A stretch of 64,000 nt of DNA from Bedellia somnulentella (lineage: Eukaryota > Arthropoda > Insecta > Lepidoptera > Bedelliidae), in the NCBI GenBank assembly GCA_963576735.1, contig OY755188.1, positions 14,310,323 to 14,374,322 on the forward strand, in the 5' to 3' direction. The stretch's first letter is position 1; each line of letters begins with the position of its first letter. Both the position numbers and the translations under genes were made by a program. The notes under the pieces are model-generated. The model had not been told where the DNA came from, made no database searches, and was given only the letters and a program-made list of their open reading frames with translations. Below, piece by piece: positions 20,456 to 32,398 of this stretch.

Positions 20456-21002
20456 ATAGTTGGAAAAACAACCGAAAATAAACAATCTAGTACTAAAAAG
20501 TAGGTACGAAATAAGGTTTTTAATTGAATATGAGTACTGTGATTAATACCTTAGCAATTTCTTTATTCCACACGCGTCAGTTCAACCTACCTAAATATTA
20601 AAATTCTCTTAAATTAATTTTTGAGTCGGTGCCAGTCAAACAAAAGTAAATTCACCCTACTATCTATCTCTGATTATTAAAATCTAAACGATATATATCT
20701 ATCGCCTTACGTTTTATATGGTAATACGTACAAACATCAATTTACCGTACAACTACAAGGTATCCTACATTGTACATATATATGAAGTGCGAAATACACA
20801 CTTATTATTATCAATCATCACGCAGGCTGGCACCGGCTCACAAATTAATTTAAGATAATTTTAATATTGAGGTAAGTTGAACTGACGCGTGTGGAATAAA
20901 GAGATTGCTAAGGTATTAATCACAGTACTTATATTCAACTAAAAAACTTATTTCGTACTTTTTAGTACTAGATTGTTTATTTTCGGTTGTTTTTCCAACT
21001 AT
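20456..21002. repeat. Long inverted repeat (arms about 180 bp)
   Basis: Left arm 20456-20636 and right arm 20825-21002 are reverse complements with roughly a dozen differences. Both outer ends read 'atagttggaaaaacaacc' outward to inward, and the inner ends hold 'cggtgcca'. The 188-bp spacer has no gene. 'ccgactta' before and 'ccaactta' after may be a diverged 8-bp target duplication, which would make it a fold-back MITE. Confidence 0.75.
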
Positions 21003-21012
21003 ACCAACTTAT

Positions 21013-21513
21013 ATCCCTGGCTAGCTGGTAGGCTGAGCTTCAATGTAAGATATTTTTCAGCTACTTTTGGAAGACGAGTTTGGAAAAGATTGTAAATACA
21101 TACATACATATACTCACGGCTATTAATCCCTAGATGGGGTAGCCAGAGCTAAGGAATGAGAAATTCCTCAGCCACCTTTGGAAAGTTGAGTGGGGAAGAG
21201 ATGGTAAAATAAAGGTTGTTGGTGATGGGTGTCCAACCGCATCGCCCAAAAATCCCTTTAAAGCCCCAATACCGTTAGTCGCCTCTTACGTACGCCCACC
21301 GGAAGAAATGCAGTAGTGCTATTCTAAGCTGACACTACACAGCTAACCTAATGTTAAGGCTAATCTAAGATTGTAAATCAAATGTTATAGGTGATGGGTC
21401 TCCCACCGCATCGCCCAAAAATCTCTTGATAAAACCCAATACCCTGAGTCGCTTCCTAAGAACACCCGCGGGAAGATTAGGGTAGTGATATTCTAAGCCG
21501 ACACTACACAGCT
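21013..21513 (-). repeat. SINE B, split by another SINE B
   Basis: 21013-21097 carries the 3' half ('cttttggaagacg') and 21367-21513 the 5' half ('gggtctcccaccgcatcgcc' to 'gccgacactacacagc'). The gap is a younger SINE B. Confidence 0.75.
21098..21366 (-). repeat. SINE B, full length, nested, with 12-bp target duplication
   Basis: 'aagattgtaaat' at 21086-21097 and 21367-21378 flanks the copy. Its 5' end reads 'gacactacacagct' with an extra few bases before the duplication. Confidence 0.88.
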
Positions 21514-21800
21514 TGTTAAGAAATAGGATAGTTATTATTAGCATTGGAAGTGAGACAATATCATTCTTATATAACTGACGTTTATTCATGCTCTGATACA
21601 TTCTGCGACGCGTAATACAGATGCGAGTGATGAAAACGCAATAATGTCATAGTAGGCGACACAGGAACTTCTACACGTGAAGAGTTACGAATAAAGACCG
21701 AGGAGTGATTACTTTTTGATTGATCACCATCATCAAAGATTTTTTTCAGACTAACTTTGCACTTTCGACTTCCAATAGTGACCATAGCTTTTTTTCTTAC

Positions 21801-22037
21801 ATTCATACATATACTCACCAGTGTAGCCAGAATTATTTTTCTAAGGAATTTGAAACTCCTCAGCCACTTTTGGAAAGTTGTGTGGGGAAAAAGATGGTAA
21901 AATAAAGGTTGTTGGTGATGGGTCTCCAACCGCATCGCCCAAAAATTCCTTATAAGCCCCCAATACCGTTAGTCGCCTCTTACGCACACCTACCGGAACA
22001 AATGGGGTAGTGCTATTCTAAGCCGACACTACACAGC
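21801..22037 (-). repeat. SINE B with a rearranged 3' end
   Basis: 'catacatatactcaccag' then a scrambled segment where 'ggctataaatccc' should be, then standard sequence from 'ctcagccacttttggaaag' to 'cgacactacacagc'. Confidence 0.85.
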
Positions 22038-22129
22038 AGTTCTTTTCTTATTTACTTTTTTATTTGGGTAAAGGTATCAGGTATCGATAGTTTGGTTTAT
22101 TTGTAAACCATGTACCTGAAGACAAAATG

Positions 22130-22205
22130 TAGCCCACTAGATGGACCGACTATCTAAAGAATGTGGGAAGCCGGTGAATGCCCGACCAAATAATCATTGT
22201 GGAAA
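22130..22205 (+). pseudogene. Degenerate LINE reverse transcriptase C-terminus
   Basis: 'agatggaccgactatctaaa' through 'gtgggaagccggtgaatg' and 'tggaaatcttg' reads as a broken 'RWTDYLKNVGSR'-type block, which is common at the end of insect LINE polymerases. Stop codons interrupt it. Confidence 0.35.
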
Positions 22206-22337
22206 TCTTGTAAACTTTACGGTTGATGTTGAGCCATAGATGCCATTTGGGGGATACAATGGTTATAAAGAAAAATAATTATCACATCCCATGTCGATAT
22301 ATCTACCTATCATTAGTAAGTTTTCTGAAAGATATCA

Positions 22338-22431
22338 CGTAAAAAGCCCTATAATACCCTTAGTCGCCTTTTACGAACACCCACGGGCAGGAATGGAGTA
22401 GTGCTGTTCTGAGCCGACGCAACACAGCTCA
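22338..22431 (-). repeat. SINE B, 5' fragment
   Basis: 'cccttagtcgccttttacg' to 'gagccgacgcaacacagc'. Confidence 0.65.
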
Positions 22432-22767
22432 ATGGATCTCGGTGTGCCACCATTACGATTTATTTCCTTCGTATTTGATGATATCACTTTCACAGAATCT
22501 ATGCAGTATTTCACTTACGTTTTCCAAAAGCCTTTCTTTGTTAGATTGCCTATGATTGACGTCAACCATGAGGAAAATTATCTCTAAGCACAATGCATTC
22601 AATTTGCTTGCTTTGCTTCAACTAGCTTCTGTTTTCAGATGAGGTAATATTTGCAATGCACAATAAGGTTGAATGAACTGGATGAACCTGAATTATACGT
22701 ACATACATTAATATACTCAAGCTTTTAGCCTCTACGAGTATATGAATTAAATGTGTCATGTTTGTAA

Positions 22768-22866
22768 TTCGTACCAAACGGCGATAGGCCTGCCCCAAAT
22801 CACGTGAGCACACTGTTCAAGCAAAACGTGGGTACTCTGAACACCAGGTGACGGACAATGTCACAT
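22768..22866 (+). repeat. SINE A, internal fragment
   Basis: 'aaacggcgataggcctgccc' to 'aacaccaggtgacggaca', truncated on both sides. Confidence 0.75.
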
Positions 22867-23246
22867 GTATCTCTATATCCGTTAGATAACTTTACTGCCA
22901 TCCGTCCTCATTAAATATTATCCGAAATATATTAACATAAAATATACGCATACCAGAAGTCTGCCCAGAAGTAGTACTTCGAGCGGTAGATGTTTACTTT
23001 CAAACCTCACCCCCTACGACAATAAGCGTGATGGTAGTCTATGTTTCGTCTGAAGGTTTTAGCTCTCCATTCATGAAATTGTTTTAGTGGTTTCAGAGTA
23101 TGTTCATTAAAAACCAACCCACTCACAAACAAGTCTTTCCTCTAAATAATATATATATATTATTAGATTATTACCGAATAGAAATAAAGATGAAACACGT
23201 AAATGAAGTGAACCGTAAAATATATTCAATCCTGATTTAATGTTAA

Positions 23247-23616
23247 CGACATGATAGTCCAGTGGGTAGAACACCCGCCCGAAAACAGAAGGGCGTGAGT
23301 TCCAATCCTGGGTCGGGCCTACACCAATTTGTCTTTTCTAAAGTCATATGTGTGGTTAATTTATCATGGTTGTTAACGGTGAGGGAAAACACCGTGAGGA
23401 AACCCACATGGCTGAGTTGTACTTAGTCATGTGACAGTGTATTCGTATAAAACGGCGATAGGCCTGCCCCCTATCACGTGAGTACACTGTCTAAGCAAAA
23501 CGTGGGTACCTTCTCTGGACACTAGATGGCGCTGCCATGTGAGTTCAGAAGTATTGGTACCTCTGCCAACCCCTTCGGGGATAAACGGCGTGAACGTTTA
23601 TGTTATGTTATGTTTA
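23247..23616 (+). repeat. SINE A subfamily b, full length, 14-bp target duplication
   Basis: 'tgatttaatgttaa' at 23233-23246 and 23617-23630 is perfect. The head, 'gaagggcgtgagttccaatc', and the tail are complete: a young copy. Confidence 0.95.
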
Positions 23617-23698
23617 TGATTTAATGTTAAGTTGATTTTTGAAGATATAAAATACAATGTGATACAGATTTAAAATTAGGTAAAGTAATAAAAACATA

Positions 23699-23940
23699 CA
23701 TACATATACTCACGGCTATAAATCCCTAGAAGGGGTAGCCAGAGCTAAGGAATTAGAAATTCCTCAGCCACTTTTGGAAGTTGCGTGGGGAAAAGATGGT
23801 AAAATAAAGGTTGTTGGTGATGGGTCTCCAACCACATCGCCCAAAAATCGCTGAAAAGCGCCCAATACCGTTAGTCGCCTCTTACGTACACCCACCAGAA
23901 GAAATGGGGTAGTGCTATTCTAAGCCGACACTACTGCAGC
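23699..23940 (-). repeat. SINE B, full length, 13-bp target duplication
   Basis: 'taataaaaacata' at 23686-23698 and 23941-23953. The 5' end is 'ccgacactactgcagc'. Confidence 0.93.
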
Positions 23941-24084
23941 TAATAAAAACATAAGGACAAATAACTTAATCCGACTTTTGTCCCCTATAAGCCAACATCC
24001 ATGCCCCTTAGTGGGATGCCGATAGATGTGTTTTAGACAGCTAAACTATCTTATATACATATCCATTATTTCCTTTCCGTTAGT

Positions 24085-24240
24085 CTCGCTAAAACTAAAA
24101 AACGGCTGGACCGATTTGGTTTGTTTTGGTATTGAATTATTTGTAGGAAAGGCTTAATAGTTGAATAAATATACAAATTCCCGTTTTTTTAAAACTATTT
24201 TTTTATTGAGGAAGTAAAAAGTCTGCCGAGTTAGCTAGTA
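24085..24240 (+). repeat. Unclassified dispersed repeat
   Basis: 'aaaacggctggaccgatttg' is a word type repeated across lepidopteran DNA. No ends are visible. Confidence 0.35.
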
Positions 24241-25255
24241 ATATATATCTAATAACTATGATCCTAAAGTCGTAGACAATATGTTTTTTTGCAAATATTC
24301 CCGTATGCTGTTGATCTAATTTCCTCCAACAACTTTGTAATCCACCACAAGATGCTTAAACTGGTTCAAAACATAACAAATTGTAACACTTGCCCAGTCA
24401 AGTACAAAATGATGTCACACTTACTAAAACATCATGTCATCGCCCCACATTCGGGATGCTGTGATGCACGACACTGTACAATGCGTTTCCTAATGTTAGG
24501 CTAACAACGATGTTATGTTTTGTTTTGTTGAAATTACGATTGCAATTTTAGTCTCAATAATATGTGTTCAATAAAGGACATCACACGCATATTTAAGTTT
24601 CTAAAAAAAGCTAACTTAAAAGTAAAAATTACAGCAAAATAGGTTTTTTTAAAATATCTGGACATAGAGACTATCTTTATTTGCATCCGTTTAACATTCG
24701 CTTTTCGATCTTCGCCGTCTGATTAATGTGAGTCCACTGAAAACTACTTATGACTAAACTTGACTAACAAGTCTTTTTATTGTAGATTTTATGCAATATT
24801 AACTAAGTTATCAAATACAAATACTGTATTTAAATTTGTAAAGGACAGCTCAACAATTTATATGGGGTTTACAACTATTACAACTTTATTCAAAGAAGTA
24901 TAATACCTACTTATTATTTTAGTACTAAGACTGCAGAATACTTCTCAGATTAAATCTGTTTAATGAATTCACTTTCCGTTTTAAAGGGAGTCCCATAGGC
25001 ATCGTTTGCAAAAAACTACTGATACCATTCTGCTATCTCACAATTTAAAATGGTTGCAAAGCAAAGCCACTACAAAGCAACAATAACTTAGCTATTAGCG
25101 AATGTCATCGTGCGTGGAGCAAACAAAAGCAGTCGGAAGAGATAAAACTAAAGGCAGCATTCCTGATGCCTCAGAATCGTTATCGACATCGCATTGTTCA
25201 AACACTACCTGGTCTTCATACTACCCCTGGATTTCCCATAGAGCGGACGTGCAAA
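24241..25255. other. Upstream region of the 252-residue protein gene
   Basis: No earlier coding exon seen. An open frame runs in from 25166 in the frame of the start codon, but the ATG at 25256 is the one followed by a signal peptide. No TATA box is evident near the start. Confidence 0.4.
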
Positions 25256-28200
25256 ATGGTCTACAAGTTTTTGTGTCTCATCTTTATAGTTTCAAGTGTC
25301 TCGGCAGAACATCCTGGAGCGTATTCTTCTCCGCAATACGCCAAGAAAATGTTCCCGAAACAGTACGATGGCAACGCTCTTCTTCCTCGAGAAAAAGTAC
25401 AAGCACCGTTCAGGAACTATGATACCCAAATGGAAGCAAGCTCAACTGTAGAGCGGAACAATAATGAAAACGATACTACCCCATATGGAAGATCAACTTT
25501 ATTGAGTTCGGCCGGCGAATTCTTAAGTGGTGCTGGAGGACAAATGATGACTAATTTAGCTAAGGATTTTATCGCTAGGTCTACTGGTAGCAGCCAGGTT
25601 GGTTTTGAATGTATAACACAGGTTCGTATTGCACTCTCTTTGTAAAATGCACGCACACTTCTATGCTTTCTTGGGAATTTTTTGCAGCGTTTCTGTGTTT
25701 GGAATTTTTGGTTTGATGAGTCATGCCCGAAAATGTGTTTTATGTCTATAGGTGCTGAGTCTCAATTTGACTAATTTGGTGATATTGGTGGTGTTGAAGG
25801 CGCTTATATTGGCTGCAGGCTTTTTCGGAGCTGGAGCTTATAAAGGAGACCATCACTATGCAAGGAGTATTGACGGTAAGATCTTTTTCACTTTTCATTT
25901 TAGATATATGTTATGAAACAAACCCCTTTACGTAAAGTTTTACTTTTGATGTAATGAACTTTTGTAGATATTATTAATAAACTAAACAAACAGTCTATTT
26001 AAAAATACCAAAGACAAGAAATTAACTTAAGGGTTTCATCATAATATAATGAAATGCAATATTTCGCGACAAAACGTAATTATTCAGTAGGTCAGTAATG
26101 TCGAGGTGGTACATAATAAAATAACATACATAAAAAATCACATTCAGGCTTCAGTTAATCATTAATATTTTACTTGATGGCAATATGTGAATTATTATAG
26201 ATTCTAACGAATTATAACTTAAGAACGACACGACAGTGGTTTAATCTTTAATTGGGTGTGAAATGCTTCCGAATACTTAATAGGCTCACGTATTAATTCG
26301 TTTGTAGAATTATTTTGAGATACTTCTTTTTAATTTATTTTACATGAACCGACTATGACAACAAAGTATTTTTAAATAATCATTTAGTTTTTGGTTAGGG
26401 TATATATTTACCGTTATATACATCCCAAATTATATTTCAGTGATAATTTTGCAGCTCAGAGATAATAGTTTGATTGTCTACTCAATCAAATACTAGGAAG
26501 GTATTTTTTCAAATTTTATTTCTTTATAAGTTTTTAGAGATAAAATACACAACGATATCAATGATTAAACTTCTTGAATTATGTGAAAACGTAATAGCTA
26601 AAATATATAATAGGCTAATGTCATATGCCTCCGTTGCATCGTAATCGGGTTACAATTTCAGCACACTATGGTTATATTGGTATTTTACATCTATTTCCCT
26701 TCCTATAACACAAAATAAGAAGCGAATTTGAATTTCGACTGACAATGTATTGTAGTCGAAATTTTAATTCTTATAGTTTGGGTGGTCAATTATTTAATGT
26801 CGCCAAACACAGTAAGGACAGATTGTACTGACAGCAGCAGTGTATAAAGCCGGGTGCACACTGCATTCTCCTTTGTGTTTCGTGACGAAGGCAGCCAAAT
26901 GACCATCGGTCAGCCAATAATCCAATAGATGAAATGCGTTTGTCATGTCCTCGAGAGCTTAATCCTATTGGGACGGGATTATCTGCACACCGGCTACGAA
27001 ATTAGGTCCTCTTTATCTACAATATCATTAATTGTGTTGGACTAGTTGACTTAATTGTACGGATTTTGCTCTGGCGGATTTTAAAGGTGTTTGTTTCGTT
27101 GTTGGCCAGAATTTTGTTAAAGGGATGAAAACGGATGCAGTTTAGAAACTTATCTACTACGTTAAAACTAGTTTAAAACTATTCTACTTACGAGTAGATT
27201 TATATTATTTCCCAAATATTTTAAGGTCTCGATTCACTTTCATTTAAGTGCATGGCTTGTAATAACATGTTTTTTTTCTACGAGTAATAATCTTTTTTTA
27301 ATAAGTATTTAATTGAAGCTCAAACATTCACGCCGTATATCCCCAAAGGGGTTGGCATATGTACTAATACTTCTGAACATCACATAATATTGTCATCTGC
27401 TGTTTAGAGTACCCACGTACTGCTTGGACTAAGTACTAACGTGATAGAGGGCAGGCTTACCATTACACACACATTAATTTACATACATACATATTCTCAC
27501 GCCGTTAGTTCCCATTGGGGTAGGCAGAGACTATCGATCGCCACTTTGTACGATCCTGGCAAACCTCTCTAGCTTCATTCAAATCCATCAATCTTTTCAT
27601 ACATGCTCTTTTATTCTTCGTACTACGGACACCTACATTAATTTAGAAAAGACAATATTGGTGTAGGCCCGACCCGGGACTTAAACCCTCATCGCCTGCA
27701 CGATTAGCGGTGTTCTACCCACTGAGCTGTCTCAGTTGTTGTTGTTTTTAAAACGTAATATCAGTTTGTTTTCTTTTTATTAACGATGTTATACACTTTG
27801 TTCTTGGATGCACATTATCATTGGAATCAAACTTCAATGTGCAAATAAATAAAGAATAAATAAAGGAAAGAAAAATTTCGACACAGGCGGGATTCGAACC
27901 CGCGACCTCGGGTATACGCCCCCGTCGCTCTTGCTCTTGCTTTTCTTTCCTTTATTTATTCTTTATTTATTAGTAATCATCCCCACATGAGGTTTTCATG
28001 AACAAAAAGATTTAAATTCGATGTGCAATTCAGCATTTTGAGATCCCTTTTATGTTGTACCGTTACCTACCATTAAAAACATAATTTCTTTCATTTTGGT
28101 TAATATATTATATATGGTTAATATAATATGTTTTTATGCTTTAAGCGATCGGATCGGATCTATAACTTTTATGCTTTAAGTGATCAGATCGGATCTAAAA

Positions 28201-31200
28201 CTTTTATGCTTTAAGTGATCAGTATTTTTACTCATATCATAATACTGTGTCACATAATATTACTACTCAAGTATTGTTATGTCCAAACAGATAACAAAAA
28301 CGCCACTTACATAAGCGAAGACGAGATCCTACTGTACCTGAGCTACTTGGCTGGCTACCAGAGCAAGAACTACGGCTGCCTGTACCGCCTTTCATGCCAA
28401 AGACCAAAGCAAGCTGGCATGTACGCATCTGGAGCTGATCTGCTGCTGCAGGGAGCTAAATTGGTGCAAAGGTGATTTAAAGTTTTCAACAAACATAACA
28501 TAACATAAACATAAACGTTCACGCCGAATATCCCCGAAGGGGTTGGCAGAGGTACTACTACTACTAAACATCACGTGACTTTGTCACCTGGTGTTCAGAG
28601 TACCCACGTTATGCATGGACAGTATACTCACGTGATAGGGGGCAGGCCTATCGCCGTTTTGTACGAATACACTGTCACATGTCTAAGTACAACTCAGCCA
28701 TGTGGGTTTCCTCACGATTTTTTCGCTCACCGTTAACAACCATGATAAATTTTCAACAAAGTCATACTATATATGCCACTGGCAGATGTGGTTTTTTATT
28801 TACTACTTTCAACCTGGATAATTTTTGAACGGTAAACCTAACACCGTTTTCTACGCATATATACGAAGTTACTTGACTATTCACGAATGTCTCAATGTCA
28901 CGATGTTTGCGACTGTTAACGACTTTGAGATTGTACCACATAATACGACTTTTTGGAAAGACATTTGATTTGCAGGATTCATGTTTTTATGACTGAAGGT
29001 ATTATATGTCATTCATTCATGATGATTAACATAGGATGCCTAAAAGAATGCAGTGGCATTGAAGGCTGCGCTCTCTTCGCTAGTCCAAAATCAATGGGAA
29101 TAAATGATTGAATTTAATTTTTAAAAAAATACGACTATAAGTAGATTGTTAAAATATTGACGTAATTTTAACTTTTAACTTGTTTATATTAGTTATGTAA
29201 GGTTGATTTTACTGATTTTAAATTAATAGTACTAGAAAAAAAAACGCTTAATGCCCTTGATTTCTCTAAAGCACATACAAATATTACTTAATCATTTATT
29301 AGCATAACATAAACATAGCATAAACGTTCACGCCGAATATCCCCGAAGGGGTTGGCAGAGGTACTAATACTTCTGAACATTTATTTATTTATTTATTTGG
29401 AAGACTTACAGCTAAATAATAACAATATAAGTAACAGTACATAACATCGATGCCAATTAAAAGTCTTCACCAGTAGTTTATATAAACGAAAAAATATAAT
29501 AATTGCGCTTGATTTGCAACCATTATAGTGCCTATTCTAAAACAAAAACGTATTTATATGTATGTTGTTAACAAGTACAAAGAAATATGTATATAAATAA
29601 TAACTTTTTTTTAACTACGACATAATATATAAAACTCTATTGAGAGCTTTCTTTTGAGAAAAACAAAATAGTGAGTAAACGCTTAACCGTTGAAGTGCTG
29701 TGTTGAAAATATCAATGTCATTATGAACCAAATTGTATTCACGACAAGCGCGTATCAAAAATGAATTTTGCCTATATCTCGTCTTTGCCGGGGCTACATG
29801 CACCATGGACCGCTGACGCAGTGCTAGCTGGTTGGTGCGGAGACATATGTGTTGCAGTAGCTCCGGACAGTCGGTTGACCCGTTTGCCACTTTGACAAGG
29901 CAACATATATCCGATATGTTACGCCTTATTTCAAGCGGAACAAAATGATAAATTTCACACCGTTCGGCATAACTTGATATAAACTGTTTACTTTTAAAAT
30001 CAAGATACCTAAGAAACTTCCTCTGAATCGCTTCTATTCTTAATTTATATATTTGGTACTGGGGATTCCACACGGGCGACGCATATTCTAAGTGACTGCG
30101 AACATAGGCGCAATAAAGAACTTTAATGGCTTTAATACCTCGAAAATCCGACGCAGTTCTCATAATAAACCCAAGTGCTTTGGTGGCTTTTTTAACTATA
30201 TGGTCAATATGTTTGTCAAATATTAACTGGCTGTCAAAAAAGCGAATCAAATGATTGATGAAAAATGAAAGCGATCCAAATCATTCTGTAAGTCGTTTAC
30301 ATCCTCATTATTATTAATATATTTAAGAATTTTCATGTCATCAGCAAATAGTAATATTTTAGTGTTAGGAAAACATTTAATTTTTATATCATTTATAAAT
30401 AAAATAAACAGAATTGGCCCAAGTAATGACCCTTGGGGCACACCGGAAGGTACATTGGCCCAGCTTGACATGAAACCCAGCAGAGCAACAGCTTGACTTC
30501 TGTTCGATATATAAGACACAAACCATCTCAACAGATCACCGTGAATGCCAGCATCGGCGAGGCTTTGTATTAGGAGAGGGTGAAAAATTCGGTCAAAGCA
30601 TTTTTGGTAATCGGTGTAAATAACCTCTACCTGAACCCCATTGTCCATGCCCTCACTAATAAAATTCGCCGCCAACAGTACTTTGTCACCTGGTGTTCAG
30701 AGTACCCACGTTTTGCATGGACAGTGTACTCACGTGATAGGGGGCAGGCCTATCGCCGTTTTTGTACGAATACATTGTCACATGACTAAGTACAACTCAG
30801 CCATGTGGGTTTCCTCACGATGTTTTCCCTCACCGTTAACAACCATGATAAATTAACCACACATATATCTTTAGAAAAGATAAATTGGTGTAGGCCCGAC
30901 CAAGGATTTGAACACTAGTCGTTTGCACGATAACCGAGTGTTCTATCCACTGGGCTATCACGGCTTATTATTATTATTTATTAGCCCTTATTAAAAACTA
31001 TTCTTATGGGTAATCTATAAAAATATTACATAGTAGAGAAAAAGCTGGTGCACTAGATTTAATTCAAGCTTTCGATTGCTGTGTTCTACTATACACTATT
31101 CAATGGCTAGTACTATCGCGATAACCTAATGAGTATCGGTGTCATTAGATGCAACTAGGGAGACTTTAAGTAATTTTGCTGGACAGCTATCGCCTATAAT

Positions 31201-31465
31201 ATTTTATTTTTCACCACTTTTAACCTGTATTTTGTGCCTACCGCTACTAGTACTGAAACATCAATAAGCATGAAGTTCACCATATGAATTTTATCAAAAA
31301 CTTTTCTCTCACCGTTTGCAATCCTATTAAATATTTCTGCTAATATATTACAGTAACGAGATCGAACTACATGATTACGAAGAAGTATCACAAGGAATCA
31401 AAGAAGCAGCCAGCTGGGGGAAAAATGGAGGATCATGCTACGAGAAATACAAATGTGGGGAATAG
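25256..31465 (+). CDS. Secreted/membrane protein with C-terminal cysteine pairs, four exons, 252 residues
   Basis: Exons 25256-25597, 25752-25875, 28291-28471 and 31354-31465 join in frame (759 nt with the TAG stop). Donors are CAG|GTTGGT, ACG|GTAAGA and AAG|GTGATT; acceptors are ctatag, aaacag and ttacag. The start has a strong context (GCAAAATGG). Residues 1-17 are a signal peptide ('FLCLIFIVSSVSA'). A polar region follows, then one hydrophobic segment near 115-144 ('LTNLVILVVLKALILAAGFF'). The C-terminal third is conserved-looking: 'SEDEILLYLSYLAGYQSKNY' followed by two C-x5-C pairs ('GCLYRLSC' and 'CYEKYKC'), likely forming disulfides outside the cytosol. I recall unnamed insect proteins of this layout but no function. 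Intron 3 has taken up SINEs and a LINE. AATAAA follows 128 nt after the stop. Gene structure: high confidence; role unknown. Confidence 0.85.
27323..27735 (-). repeat. SINE A, degenerate, split by an RTE fragment (in intron 2)
   Basis: 27323-27481 carries the 3' half ('cattcacgccgtatatcccc') and 27635-27735 the head ('gtgtaggcccgacccggg', 'gttctacccactgagctg'). Confidence 0.8.
27482..27634 (-). mobile_element. RTE 3' fragment inside SINE A, 11-bp target duplication
   Basis: 'acattaattta' at 27471-27481 and 27635-27645 flanks a 153-bp piece running 'catacatacatattctcacg' to 'ttattcttcgtactacgg'. It is close to the RTE at 675. Confidence 0.88.
27836..28030 (-). repeat. SINE C, fold-back copy (in intron 2)
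   Basis: Reverse tRNA-like head with 'gggattcgaacccgcgacc', then 'ttgctcttgc', then a forward body 'ttctttcctttatttattc' to 'ttcatgaacaaaaagattt'. The two body halves are inverted repeats. 'atgtgcaa' or similar flanks both sides. Confidence 0.65.
28494..28749 (-). repeat. SINE A subfamily a, 5'-truncated, 11-bp target duplication (in intron 3)
   Basis: 'ttttcaacaaa' at 28483-28493 and 28750-28760. The tRNA-like head is absent: reverse transcription stopped near 'taaccatgataaat'. It lies 22 nt inside the intron from the exon 3 donor. Confidence 0.92.
29380..30679 (-). mobile_element. 5'-truncated jockey/CR1-type LINE inside SINE A
   Basis: Starts (3' end) with (TTTA)n and 'tttggaagacttacagc', carries RT coding up to 30675, and stops abruptly at the SINE. 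There is no target duplication; instead about 6 bp of SINE ('cacgtg') are lost at the junction. Confidence 0.8.
29615..30675 (-). pseudogene. LINE reverse transcriptase, C-terminal two-thirds, frameshifted
   Basis: Upstream frame 30247-30675 holds RT blocks: 'YTDYQKCFDRIFHPLL', 'NRSQAVALLGFMSSWANVPS', 'GVPQGSLLGPILFILFIND' and the catalytic 'LLFADDMKI' (FADD in place of YADD). The second frame 29615-30250 continues with 'IFDKHIDHIVKKATKALGF', 'YVRSHLEYASPVWNPQY' and 'RQNSFLIRACREYN' to a stop. The two frames meet at about 30247 and a frameshift is needed to join them. The endonuclease is missing. The motifs fit jockey- or CR1-related elements; I cannot separate these by eye. Confidence 0.85.
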
Positions 31466-31592
31466 TCCAAACAATATATTCAATTTCTAACTAACTAACT
31501 AAACTCCACTTTTGCGGTAAGCCAAAATGAGACTGGTTCGAAATGAAGTAGGGAATTTCGCATTAATTTATTTTTCTTTAGCATTGCCTCAA

Positions 31593-31598
31593 AATAAA
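31593..31598 (+). terminator. Polyadenylation signal AATAAA of the four-exon gene
   Basis: AATAAA 128 nt after the TAG stop at 31463-31465. There is no competing signal before it. Confidence 0.5.
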
Positions 31599-31659
31599 CG
31601 AGACTTGAGACTTATATTGTATGTTTGGTTTTATTTGTGTATCCTTTCTTTCTTCTTGA

Positions 31660-31901
31660 TTGCTGTGTAGTGTCGGCTTAGGATAGCACTACCCCATTTC
31701 TTCCGGTGGGTGTACGTATAAGGCAACTAACGGTATTGGGGCTTTTAAGGGATTTTTGGGCGATGAAGTTGGAGACCCATCACCAAACTTTATTTTACCA
31801 TCTATTCCCCAGTTAACTTTCCAAAAGTGGCTGAGGAATTTTCAATTCCTTAGCTCTGGCTACCCCATCTAGGGATTTATAGCCGTGAGTATATATATGT
31901 A
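31660..31901 (+). repeat. SINE B, full length, 11-bp target duplication
   Basis: 'tttcttcttga' at 31649-31659 and 31902-31912. Runs 'tgctgtgtagtgtcggctta' to 'gccgtgagtatatatatg'. Confidence 0.93.
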
Positions 31902-32192
31902 TTTCTTCTTGACTGAAATTTTGTTCAAGACTTTAAAAAGGACATAAGCCTGAGAATCAAAACTGAATTCCTCTATCAATTTCGGAAGTTGGGATAAAAA
32001 AAGAAAGTAATTTCAGATAGATTTTAGATGACATGTCTCACTGATATCTCACCATAGATCCCTCATACGAATTGTATAACATCCGTAGGGAGCAAACCAT
32101 ATTGCAGCAGCTTAGGCTTAGCATTAATGAGGCGACTAAAGGTAACAGGTTTTTTTCTGAAAATTGGGTATAAGCCTACACTGCAAAGTTAG

Positions 32193-32398
32193 TTGCTGTG
32201 TAGTGTCGGCTTAGAATAGCACTACCCCATTTCTTCCGGTGGGACTTGTAGACCCATCACCAACAACCCTTATTTCACCATCTTTTCCCCACTGAACTTT
32301 CGAAAAGTGGCTGAGGAACTTCTAATTCCTTAGCTCTGGCTACCCCTTCTAGGGATTTACAGCCGTGAGTATATGTATGTATGTATGTATGTATGTTG
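32193..32398 (+). repeat. SINE B with a 50-bp internal deletion
   Basis: 'ttcttccggtgggacttgta' joins the 5' third directly to 'gacccatcaccaacaaccc'. The long (TATG)n tail is followed by a degenerate SINE B trace at 32412-32495. Confidence 0.88.

Larger units (their letters stand above)
29304..30975 (-). repeat. SINE A subfamily a, split by a LINE (in intron 3)
   Basis: 29304-29379 is the 3' end and 30680-30963 the rest up to the head 'gggctatcacgg'. 'atttattagc' near 29293 and at 30976-30985 is the probable target duplication. Confidence 0.85.

Noticed and set aside
24289..24504. 71-codon Cys/His-containing frame
   Set aside because: The cysteines and histidines do not form a zinc-finger spacing and no exon signals flank it.
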